DNA of 21,976 bases from assembly GCA_003427395.1 (NCBI GenBank), contig BFEA01000661.1:606669-628644 (forward strand), given 5' to 3'. A program made the translations under genes and the position numbers. Positions 8,528-16,758 of the stretch are shown here, piece by piece (within the stretch, counting starts at the first letter, position 1; each line of letters starts with the position of its first letter). The notes beneath the pieces were generated by a model. That model was not told where the DNA came from. It was given only the letters and a program-made list of their open reading frames with translations, and ran no database searches. The DNA is from Chara braunii. Lineage: Eukaryota > Streptophyta > Charophyceae > Charales > Characeae.

Positions 8528-8571
8528 TGTCAGAGCAGAAATACTTACAAGGGTATCTGCTCGGGTTTTTT
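8528..8571 (+). repeat. Diverged relative of the large LTR's first ~40 bp
   Basis: The sequence starts TGTC and carries ACTTACAAGGGTATC followed by GGGTTTTTT. This matches in order the start of the 2-kb repeats at 8858 and 19964. The outer stem here is GAGCAG (8533-8538) with CTGCTC (8557-8562). Similarity is not evident beyond about 8575, so it is a fragment or a distant family member. Confidence 0.5.
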
Positions 8572-8857
8572 AATGATGGACGATGTCCGACTTTTTCCTT
8601 GAATTGAGGGACTTAATGAGATTGACATTTACCAAAATTTCATTCAGACTGACCTATGATCGAGAGACTGAAACTTTTATAAACCTTAGTGCAGATGCTT
8701 GTGACGTTCGAGAGTAATGGTGGTAACCGGTGGTGTGACCGCACTATTTTTGTAGGGCCGCAGAGACACAAAGTCATGAAAATACTAAGGTCAAACCTAT
8801 TTTACCTAAGCAATTGCGCGATTCAGGGCCTCAGTAAGAAAAAAATAGCGGTCACGC

Positions 8858-10869
8858 TATCGGCGCGAATACCCTTACAAGGGTATCCGCCCTGGTTTTT
8901 GCATGTGACAGAAAATAGGTTTGGTTTAAAATTTAGGTATTCCGCGTGAGGCGCGGCTGCAGTTGTGGTCAAGGCTGACCGGATGGCTGAGTAGGATGAG
9001 GAGTGTGTGGGTGCGCAGTTTTAAGGCGCGCGTGTGATTTTTCTGATTGAGTAGGCGGCCGGTCTAGTTGACCAACCCGGACTGTGTTACGGACCTGGTT
9101 AAGGAATAAAGATTCGTCTTGGTTGGCGAGGGCGACCGACGGAAGGGTTGGCGCACAGGGTGGTGCACGGTGCGGCCGCGACACGGTTGAAGTAAGCCTG
9201 CGCGGATACCTAGCGTTGGCACGCCGGTTGTAGGTAGGAAAGAGGGGCCTAGGATGTTCTTCCTAGGCCTAGGCACCGCGCGGCACCACTTCATATTGGA
9301 ATCCGCGCCTACCTATTCCAAGCTGGGGCATAGCCTTATAGGTTACGGTGTTGGATTACTGCTACTAAGGTTTGGGGATCGAGGCCGGTAGGTAGCAGCG
9401 CAGGAGCACTGGAGCAGCGGAAGGCTAAGGGGTTGAGGGTCCCATGGGACTATCCCCCTTTTGTTTTGTCGGGGGAGTCCGGTCGCGGGCCCCGCACCTT
9501 GGGATTAAGCCAGTTCCTCCCCCTCCCGACAGCATCTCGGGATGTTTGGGTTGGATTTGTTTTTTTTATTTTATTTTTATCCAAGTTTTTATGACCCCGT
9601 TTTTGTCTGAAGGCCCGACGCTGGCCCGCGGCCGTAGCCCCCATTAGCAGACCGGGAATAGGGAGGCCGAGCGGCCTCTGGCGCCACCACGGGGCATTAC
9701 CCCGACCGGAGTCATTCGGGACTTTTGTACTATACGGAGAAGATCTGTATAGCCCCTGCGCAAGGATGGGGCACAGAGAATCGGAAGGACCCGGACGCAG
9801 ACTGCGCCGGGTACGTTCAGGCAAGAGGGGCCAAGGGACAGGCGGGATTGCCCCACGGCCGAAGTCGCCCGGCGGCGGCCTGCTGAGGTAGCAAGCAGGC
9901 GCCGGCCGGTGCGAAGTCCTTTGGGACATCCGCAAAATTTGGGATGAGGCAAAGAAGATTGGCGTGGCCCCTGCGCGCGGATGACACGCATAAGTCGGGG
10001 GAGGAGGGCCGGCACCGGCCGCTGTTTGATAGTGCCGTTCGACGACTGTGCAGTACGGACGTTTTTGCGCAGAGCTGCGCTGGTGGGAGCTCCACTGTCG
10101 GCAACGTGACGGGGGAGCCGGAACGAAGGGAATGAATGTGACGGGGTGCATTTGGAGAAGGAGGTCGACGGGGACGAAGTCGATGATGGGGAGCGAATAA
10201 ACCGGGACGGGGCCTGGCGCCGGGTGCGTGCACAGCAGGGAGGTGCGGAGTGCTGTGGGAACGGAAAAGACTGGGGGCGTACGAAGGCAGCAAAGGGGAG
10301 GCTGAACCCGGACGCGAAGTCGCGCTGGGTGCGTGGAGAACGATGGTAGAGAGTGGGTGATGAGGTAGAGGGAGAGCGCAAGGCAAAGTGGGGCGCAGAG
10401 GATAGCGAAGGCAACAGGCAACGGAGGGAGAAAGGGGGGGGGTCGACGGACAGAGCGTTGTGGGCGGCCGATGTGTTAGCTGGAAGGAGGGGACGAATGG
10501 ATGAACCTGGGCGGGATCCGCGCCCAGGTGCATTCAAAAACTGAGGGGAGGGTGGCCAAGGGAGGAAAACGGGAGAAAGCTGTATCCCGCTCGTCTCTTG
10601 GTAGAACAAGCGAGGAAAAGCTTTGGACATGGACTTGTTAGCAGGGCGAATCTGTTGGAAGTGCTAGATTAGTGGAAGAATTAGTGGAAGGGGAGATTAG
10701 TGGGAAAGTCAGTACGCCGGGGCTATGGCCGACAACAGGAGTGGCAAGTGAGAGAGGGAAATAACTCGACCATTTTGCAACGATATCGGGCAGGGACGGA
10801 GCCTACTCGGGGGTTTTAGAGTGAGGCGAATGCGTTAGCGATGTAATTATTCGAGTTAGATTAGTAGAT
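8858..10869 (+). repeat. 2-kb direct repeat, copy 1 (5' part of 5' LTR)
   Basis: It matches 19964-21976 at a constant offset of 11106-11107, so only small indels separate the copies. By eye the first 435 bp differ at roughly 5% of positions and later parts look closer. It starts TATC where the other copy has TGTC. It opens with a hairpin, ATACCCTT (8869-8876) with AAGGGTAT (8879-8886), and a second stem at 8942-8956. Other stems are GGCCTAGG/CCTAGGCC (9246-9269) and ACCTGGGCG/CGCCCAGGT (10505-10529). AATAAA lies at 9105-9110 and is AATAGA in copy 2. It is GC-rich with a T-run at about 9558. Confidence 0.95.
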
Positions 10870-10892
10870 GTGGAGGTGGGGAGAAAGAGGGC

Positions 10893-11292
10893 NNNNNNNN
10901 NNNNNNNNNNNNNNNNNNNNNNNNNNNNNNNNNNNNNNNNNNNNNNNNNNNNNNNNNNNNNNNNNNNNNNNNNNNNNNNNNNNNNNNNNNNNNNNNNNNN
11001 NNNNNNNNNNNNNNNNNNNNNNNNNNNNNNNNNNNNNNNNNNNNNNNNNNNNNNNNNNNNNNNNNNNNNNNNNNNNNNNNNNNNNNNNNNNNNNNNNNNN
11101 NNNNNNNNNNNNNNNNNNNNNNNNNNNNNNNNNNNNNNNNNNNNNNNNNNNNNNNNNNNNNNNNNNNNNNNNNNNNNNNNNNNNNNNNNNNNNNNNNNNN
11201 NNNNNNNNNNNNNNNNNNNNNNNNNNNNNNNNNNNNNNNNNNNNNNNNNNNNNNNNNNNNNNNNNNNNNNNNNNNNNNNNNNNNNNNNNNNN
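10893..11292. other. Assembly gap, 400 N
   Basis: Exactly 400 unknown bases, inside the proposed 5' LTR and 23 bp past the last base comparable with the second copy. Frames drawn through it have no meaning. A round number usually marks an estimated or default gap, so the true LTR length is uncertain. Confidence 0.98.
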
Positions 11293-12842
11293 TTTTAGTG
11301 GAACGTTCAGTCAAGCTTGCTCTCAGTGACAATGGAAGTAGTCGCCTCCTTAAATCCCTGCGTAGGCGACATTTGCATCTAACAACTCTATGGTCCGTGC
11401 CTACCTGGCCAGGGCGTCTCAGCGATCCTGGAGGCGAACAGTAGACTGGGGGTTAGACGGAGGAGCAGCCATGATCGGACCGGGATGCACACAGGGCAAT
11501 CGTTAAAGAAGAGGAGAAGCTCGAGGAGAAAGAAAAGGGCAAGTGCAAGTTTGGGGAGGCTCACTCTCGTTTCGCACATTCGGGGAGGAGGTCAGGAGCG
11601 GGGCTATTGAGGGCTTCTGTGTGTTCGGCATACTGACGGAATACCTCTATTCTGCCCATTTCGAAGCTCGAATCGGCGAGCTCAGTGTGGGTACGGGCCA
11701 TCGGACGTTTTAACCTTGAGGGAAGGGAACGGGGCAAGGTACTTACCGGAGGAGACGAACGGTGCGCGAAGAACTAATAGTAAAGTTGCGGTGTCAAACG
11801 AGACGATGTCGAGAACCAAGGTGCTTGAAAGATGACCTTGGTGGACACAGGTTGAGACACAGTTTGAATTTTAAGTTTTTACTCGCGGAGCGGACCTGAT
11901 GTATGCCGGCGGTCAGCTTGGGTGACGACACCCTGCACGGTGGTCCTTTGGTTCACTGTGAACCTGTGGCATGAACGTAGGTAGGCTAGCTAGGCTGAGT
12001 AGTATCGACCGGTGTGCTGCCTGTTTTCACCGAACAGACCAGCAACCAGCGCGAGGCGGCTAGAAGACTGGTTGATTGGCAGACAAACTGCCCATTTTAG
12101 TGACGCAAGTTCAGCAGTGCTGCCTATCGGCTGAGCTTTATTTGGAGTGCTGCTTACCTTGGTTGGCCGGTGTGTGCAGGAAAAGTGACCGCGGGGAACT
12201 GCAGGGCACGTGGCCCAGTCACTGGATGCGACTGCTGCGTGCATTAGGATTGCTGGCACGTAGTAGTGCGGTTGCTTATTGCAGTTCACGCAGGGTGACT
12301 GCAGGAGTCAACTAACGTTGCTGCTATAGGCTGTGGGGCGCTGACTGCTGGGTCGTTTGACTGCGTACGGACTGTTGCAGACGTCTGTGCGTCATCGTTG
12401 AGAGGGTGGGGAACCGCTGTTGGCTGAGCACTATTATTGACGTTATGCATCGCTGCTTTACTTCACTGAGGCTAGTGGCGCGCACTGTTGACTGAGGCAC
12501 GACGATATGTAAATTGGAATACTCTACTTTGTTGAGATAGAATTCGGCCAGCACGCTACTGAGCCTATTGGGCGGGCAAAGCAAATAGGATGTGTGGCCG
12601 GACTGTGAGGGGAGTTAAATGCTGCGAAGTGGGGGTTCGTCAGGAGGGTGAGGTCGACGGTTTGACCTCAGGTTGACCAAGCTACAGCTGTGTTCAGGCT
12701 GCCATTGCGCGGCCCTCAGGAGAATTAAGGAATTAAGGCCCTCTCCCGCGAGTCTGAGCACACCATCCTTGGATCTGAGAGACTCAAAACTTTCTTCCTC
12801 TGCCCTTCTCAATCTAAGTTTAGTCCTGATCTGAGAGGAAGG
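11293..12842. other. LTR-internal sequence without recognisable gene
   Basis: Short frames up to about 99 codons occur on both strands, but none has a recognisable motif or a conserved partner. GTAAG-type donor-like strings occur on the minus strand near 11740 and 12157, without matching acceptors that I can identify. Confidence 0.5.
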
Positions 12843-12921
12843 CGGCAGGCGGGATTGCAACCCGTAGGACCGCAGCAAGACTCTATGGGGAGTCTACCCA
12901 CCAATTGCGGGAGCCCTGCTG
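12843..12921 (-). ncRNA. tRNA-like cloverleaf, probably a tRNA-derived relic
   Basis: Read on the minus strand. The acceptor-like stem 12921-12915 pairs with 12849-12843 (6 of 7). A D-arm-like stem pairs 12911-12909 with 12899-12897 around AATTGG. The anticodon-like stem GACTC pairs perfectly but closes a loop of 6, not 7. The T-arm CGGG-TTGCAAT-CCCG has a 7-nt loop, and GGTTGCAATCC is close to the B-box GGTTCGANTCC. The abnormal anticodon loop and altered T-loop argue against a working tRNA; a SINE head or pseudogene is more likely. Confidence 0.35.
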
Positions 12922-13114
12922 AAACTTGGGAGGAGTTCTGGAGGCAGGGAACTCAAAGGTAACCTTGGCTTTCCCTTATAAACCCAGTATAACACCTACC
13001 TACATTCCTCCCTATCTATTGTTTGGCTATGCTGAGGCCTCAATACCATAACGAGAACGAAGGAATAAGATTCTCTATAATGTTGTATATATATATGTAC
13101 TTATATACGAACAA

Positions 13115-13448
13115 GGCTAGTCAGACATTGTTTCTAAGATGAATGACCTGACTATAGCCTTATCACAAACGAAGAGAGTATAATCAAGAGTTATAAGTAA
13201 AGGTAACTTGGGCCGACTAAGTATTGTTTCTAAGATGAATGACTCAGTCCTACGCTCATTCTTGAAGATTAAGTTCAGAGAAGTATATATAAATTGGCTA
13301 CTTAAACTGTTCAGGGCGACTAAGCATGGTTTCTAAGATGAATGACTTAGTCATGTGCCCCAATGAAGAGAAAAGTAGTTGTGCAGCCTGTTCGTGTATA
13401 TTAAGGAAGAGGGCTGACGTTATTTCTAAGATGAATGACCAATCCCAA
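13115..13448 (+). repeat. Four-unit array with an invariant TTTCTAAGATGAATGAC motif
   Basis: The 17-nt motif occurs exactly at 13131, 13227, 13330 and 13423 (steps 96, 103 and 93). In the first three units complementary arms flank it. Unit 1 has GGCTAGTCAG (13115-13124) with CTGACTATAGCC (13148-13159). Unit 2 has GACTAAG (13215-13221) with CTCAGTC (13243-13249), one mismatch. Unit 3 has GACTAAG (13318-13324) with CTTAGTC (13346-13352), plus GGGC/GCCC outside. Unit 4 keeps the motif but has only a weak stem. Spacers are mostly unlike each other apart from a GAAGA string about 20 nt downstream in units 1-3. It lies 360-680 bp before the LTR end. Confidence 0.85.
13284..13293 (+). promoter_or_regulatory. 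TATA-like box in LTR
   Basis: TATATATAAA, about 515 bp upstream of the LTR end and on the element's coding strand. It is a plausible core promoter for the genomic RNA. It falls between units 2 and 3 of the motif array, so transcription from it would include units 3 and 4 only. Another AT run (13086-13107) is an alternative. Confidence 0.35.
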
Positions 13449-13811
13449 TGACCTATGTAAGCCGGGAGTAAAGGGTTAAATAATTGAAAGACTATGAACT
13501 ATTGTTTGCTAAATTAACTTGGGGTGGCGAGAGTACTTACCTTTGTGGTTTGACCTGCATGTGGCTGAGTGAGGTTACTACTTGGTCTGAGTTTTAGTTG
13601 ATAGGTAGTTGCTTTAGAGACTCACCACATGCTAGAGCGATAGGAGTTAGCTCAATTTCTGCATTTTCTTGGCTAAGTTTTTTTTACTTGGATCAGTTCT
13701 CGCATTTTCTGAGATCTTTTGTTATACTTGGCTTTGTATAAATCTTGGTAGGCTACTTTCCCTACGGGAAGCAGTGCCGAAATTTTTGCAAATCTAATGA
13801 GCTAGTCAAGG

Positions 13812-13829
13812 TGGCGCCGTTGCCGGGGA
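13812..13829 (+). promoter_or_regulatory. Primer-binding site, tRNA-Asp type
   Basis: TGGCGCCGTTGCCGGGGA is a perfect complement of the 3' end of plant tRNA-Asp (including CCA) and is the PBS used by many plant Ty3/gypsy elements, such as Athila types. It follows CA plus three bases. It sets the element's orientation as plus and marks the end of the 5' LTR. Confidence 0.93.
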
Positions 13830-13855
13830 TAACGGTTGCCTACCGTTGTCCCTGG
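13823..13855 (+). other. 14-bp hairpin overlapping the PBS 3' end
   Basis: CCGGGGATAACGGT (13823-13836) pairs with ACCGTTGTCCCTGG (13842-13855) using two G-U pairs and a 5-nt loop. Its left arm takes up the last seven bases of the PBS. Confidence 0.8.
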
Positions 13856-14518
13856 TGGAACGAGATCTGGGTATGAGAATGTGAGAAATAGGCAAAGTAA
13901 GAAGTCTTTGAACTTTATTGTTAGGCAATTGGAGGTGTTGGATAGAAAGTGTGAAGTGAGGATTGGTTAGGCGATGTGGTTTTGACCAATGTGACATGAT
14001 TTGGGTTAATGTGGTATGAGTGACTCGAGGGTGATAAGTGAATTGATTCTGCGTTCACCGGTTTTGACTAGCCTGATGGTATTTGGGATTGGTAACCCTT
14101 CTGACTCGATAGTTGGCAGGTCTGGATGGTGCCTTGTGTGCTTGGCGTGACTAAGGTTGAGCATGGTTATTGTGAGAGTTAGCCCTATGACGTACCCTTT
14201 TTTTGACTACCATACGGGTCATTGGAGTGATTGGGAAAGCATCGTAATACGGTTGCATAAGAATGAAGCTAAGGATGAGTGAGATAATGTTTCTCTGTCA
14301 AGGGTTGAAGGTATAGATCCTCTCTTAGGTGTCAGGCGAGAAGTCGCCTGTACGCTTTGAGGAGAAGTAGGGTAAGGAAAGTTGAAGGATATTACTTGCA
14401 TGGGCTTAGATGTTTGAGTCTGGATTCTAAGCGGTTGTTCTGCTACGAGACGTAGTGAGTCTGGGTAATACCTTCTTTACGTAAAGGACATCTAATCCTA
14501 GAGGGAGTTGAAGTAGCA
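13856..14518 (+). other. Leader downstream of the PBS, no gene
   Basis: No coding frame or recognisable repeat. The frames seen on the minus strand are short and lack motifs. By position this is the untranslated leader of the element RNA. Confidence 0.5.
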
Positions 14519-14914
14519 ATGAAAGAGCTAACACTTAGACTATTTTGCTCACCTTTAATGGAGCGGCGGGTAGTAACTGATGTTAGACTTTCACCTGAAC
14601 CCTTCCGGGTTTGGACCATCCACTTAGGAAGCAAAAAACTTGAGACCATCTGCTTTGAGGATGTCACTTTGAGTTATATACTGGACTCGCCTATGGATGC
14701 CAGACTTTGTAGGCCTAGTCTATGTCTGATTATGGGAAGTTACATGTCTAAGGAGATATTTTTTTCAGGAATATGTCGTGTGGGTTATTTTATTGGGGTT
14801 ATATTTGGGATCTTATCAGTCTGTAGGAATCTATATGAATGTCTTCAGTCCAGCATTTGGCTCATGGTTGGCCATCTAGCCTGTACGTTTGGGTCTCTCT
14901 TCCAAGAGAGGTAG
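14519..14914 (+). CDS. Unrecognised 131-codon frame in retrotransposon leader
   Basis: Begins at an ATG and ends with TAG. A hydrophobic stretch (about residues 90-104, VGYFIGVIFGILSVC) could cross a membrane. I recognise no family. It is in the same phase as the frame at 14963 but separated from it by several stops. It may be part of a decayed longer product or a chance frame. The weak evidence is length and an ordinary amino-acid mix in a region otherwise full of stops. Confidence 0.25.
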   Translation: MKELTLRLFCSPLMERRVVTDVRLSPEPFRVWTIHLGSKKLETICFEDVTLSYILDSPMDARLCRPSLCLIMGSYMSKEIFFSGICRVGYFIGVIFGILSVCRNLYECLQSSIWLMVGHLACTFGSLFQER

Positions 14915-14962
14915 GGATTGTCAGTTTGATAACGAAAGGCGCATGCGGGACGTTTGTCTGTG

Positions 14963-15673
14963 ATGGGCAGAACCCAGACAAAGCAAGGGCAACTCAGGAT
15001 GCCTTATGCACGGGAAGACCCACGTATGATCGGACCAATTGAGAAAGAGGGAGGGCTCGAGATGTCTTTATCCAGGCGGGTCAGAGACGGAGAGTATATT
15101 TCATCATGGTGGGGCGTGATGATGGGCACGGACATCTTTGTCTGGATTGAGTCTGGGTTCGATGACCAGCAAGAATGCGCAATTGTGAGGGTGACCCTGT
15201 ACGCCTCTGCCACCTTTTTGATCGAGCATGGGGTAGAATTGGCACTGGGGCATGGAAGCCTGCTTGCTAAGCCTTTGAGGGTAGTCGAGGCAGCTGCAGC
15301 AAAGTGAGCGAGGGAAGTATTCCGTGACGGGGAAGAGCAAGTACTAACCCATGTAGAGGTTGAGTGCGTCGGAGAGTTCGCGCTCCCATCGGCTCCACTA
15401 CGAGTCGTCCTGCCTGGATTCCTCGTAGAGAGGAGCTTTGGTGGACAGGCGAAGGTAGAGGCGGCAGTTGAAGCGGCTATGAGGGTGCGAGACTGGGAGT
15501 ATGGGTGTTATACATGTGAATTGGTATACGGTCAATACCCAGACCCAAAATTCTCACTATCTACTCAGTGGCTCAGAAACACGGCCAATACAGTGGACAT
15601 ATACGCATCGTCTCATGATCCGAATGAGGGAAATGTAGACTGGGAGGAAATCCGGGCAGCAGTGGGCCGGTAG
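14963..15673 (+). pseudogene. Unknown ORF upstream of gag, one in-frame TGA
   Basis: From the ATG at 14963 the frame runs about 236 codons to the TAG at 15671-15673, interrupted only by TGA at 15305-15307. Composition is protein-like on both sides of the stop: EYISSWWGVMMGTDIFVWIE before it, and WEYGCYTCELVYGQYPDPKF and a final DWEEIRAAVGR after it. No known domain is recognised. Some very large plant elements of the Ogre/Tat group carry an extra ORF of unknown role between PBS and gag, and this has the same position. Function is unknown. The TGA could be a CGA mutated by C to T. Confidence 0.55.
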
Positions 15674-15913
15674 GGAATGCCTTTTCCTCCACAAAAAGCG
15701 CTTCTTTTGACTTGGCTATGGTCGTCTCTTTACCCATTACCGTAGTTGTAAAGATAAGTGTCGGGGTAACTAGGGATTAAGGCCTGAATGCATGAGTAAA
15801 AGGGAAGATGGTGTGGTGCAAGTGTTAGCAGTTTGTCTTTGTCTGCCCGAGCTCACTTAAGTCACTCTTGGTGATTTATTGTCCGCTATGCGTGTCAGGC
15901 TGCTGTCAGCATC
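15674..15913 (+). other. Spacer between upstream ORF and gag-like ORF
   Basis: 240 bp with no frame or structure that I can support. Confidence 0.5.
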
Positions 15914-16672
15914 ATGGCAGAAGAAAGCAGCTTCGCCAAGATCTTGCTTTGGAGGAATTCGTGCCTCATGAAGGTGCTGCTGCACGAAGTGTTGCAAGTG
16001 TCAATGCCCCCAGATCTCCGCGCTCTGTTGTTCCAAGGAAGGAACTTGTCTAACGTTTTGCGCGACTTTCAGGATTTTTGCCTTATGAAGAAGTGGAACA
16101 AGAAGGCGATGTGGTACATGTTCCCTTTGTTCGTCTGTGAAGGACTAAGTGAGGAGGTATATGCCCTCAAGCAGAAGGCGAAGAAGTGGGATGAGTTGGA
16201 GAGTTCCTTAAGGCTAAGATTCCCAGAAGGTGGAATAGGAGGCCAACGTGGGGAATGCTCTGTTGCGCCAGTTGCGGGCGCACCACCGCAGGCGGAGTTA
16301 AGTGGGGTACAAAGACAAGTGGGAGTATTGGAAGGAAGGTTAGCACGGCTGGAAGAGGCCAGGACAGGCAAGTGGAAGGCTTTAGAAGATTCCCCAAGCA
16401 AGCTGACTAGCCAAGGTGAAAGAGGAATAGAGAAGGACGACCAAGAGTCCCCCCTCTCGATAGCGGCCCCAAAGAGGCGAGCCGGTGTGCAGGCGAGGAA
16501 CAAAGGCGAAGGATTCGTTGAAATAAAGGAGGAGCAGGACGCTGATACGGCCCTGCCTGCTATTGCGCCGGATCCAAAGAGGGGGCTCATTAACGGGGAA
16601 GCATCCTCAGCTGCAGGCCGGGAAAGACAAAAGAGTAGATGGTGGCCGGAGCACTGGGACAAGGAAGTATGA
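15914..16672 (+). CDS. gag: Gag-like protein 1, capsid-like core plus coiled coil, no zinc knuckle
   Basis: 252 residues from an ATG (MAEESSFAKI). Residues about 38-103 form a capsid-like core of the Retrotrans_gag kind: helical, with landmarks NVLRDFQDFC, KKW, FPLFV, GLSEEVYALK, KWDELESSLRLRF. Residues about 131-150 (VQRQVGVLEGRLARLEEAR) suit a short coiled coil. A charged linker follows. The frame ends in TGA at 16670-16672. Beyond it the same phase stays open and protein-like (ELEPPKLTEVQRKARNLAREG) to TAG at 16805-16807, so the TGA may be a mutation. No CCHC motif is present. Its core is homologous to that of the next frame. By inference it assembles particles; a start further upstream is not supported. 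Confidence 0.75.
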   Translation: MAEESSFAKILLWRNSCLMKVLLHEVLQVSMPPDLRALLFQGRNLSNVLRDFQDFCLMKKWNKKAMWYMFPLFVCEGLSEEVYALKQKAKKWDELESSLRLRFPEGGIGGQRGECSVAPVAGAPPQAELSGVQRQVGVLEGRLARLEEARTGKWKALEDSPSKLTSQGERGIEKDDQESPLSIAAPKRRAGVQARNKGEGFVEIKEEQDADTALPAIAPDPKRGLINGEASSAAGRERQKSRWWPEHWDKEV

Positions 16673-16758
16673 GCTTACTGGGGAAACATTGGCCGTACCC
16701 CTCAAGGAAGTGAAGGACAGGGTGTGGCGGGAGAGAGAAGGGAGCTTGAACCTCCTAA

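Larger units (their letters stand above)
8858..13808 (+). repeat. Proposed complete 5' LTR (~4.95 kb, includes gap)
   Basis: The left edge is where similarity to the 19964 copy begins (TG in copy 2, TA here). The right edge is CA at 13807-13808, three bases before the PBS. Only the first 2.0 kb can be verified against the second copy, because the window ends there. The rest is inferred from the PBS. It contains the 400-N gap, a tRNA-like cloverleaf, a four-unit motif array and a TATA-like box. No protein family was recognised inside. Confidence 0.6.

Noticed and set aside
8858-8895. Helitron end (hairpin near a terminus)
   Set aside because: No CTRR terminus next to the hairpin on either strand, and the LTR and PBS model explains the position better.
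8874-8946. Conserved peptide-like frame (GYPPWFLHVTENRF) in both LTR copies
   Set aside because: It comes from translating the palindrome and adjoining bases. It lacks a consistent start, stops at different places in the two copies, and is explained by DNA duplication.
9450-10630. Long minus-strand frames (323, 328 and 238 codons) in the 2-kb repeat, recurring at 20750-21639
   Set aside because: All three minus frames are open at once, Pro/Ser/Arg-rich, in GC-rich DNA. The longest is cut short in the other copy, and copy differences change amino acids freely. This is LTR sequence, not a gene.
10856-11332. Open frames across the N gap
   Set aside because: They exist only because N codons are not read as stops.
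13115-13448. CRISPR-like array
   Set aside because: Only a 17-nt motif is conserved, spacing is 93-103 bp and the context is eukaryotic retrotransposon sequence, so it is not CRISPR.
16069-16662. 197-codon minus-strand frame opposite Gag1
   Set aside because: Antisense shadow of the Gag1 frame with no motif of its own.
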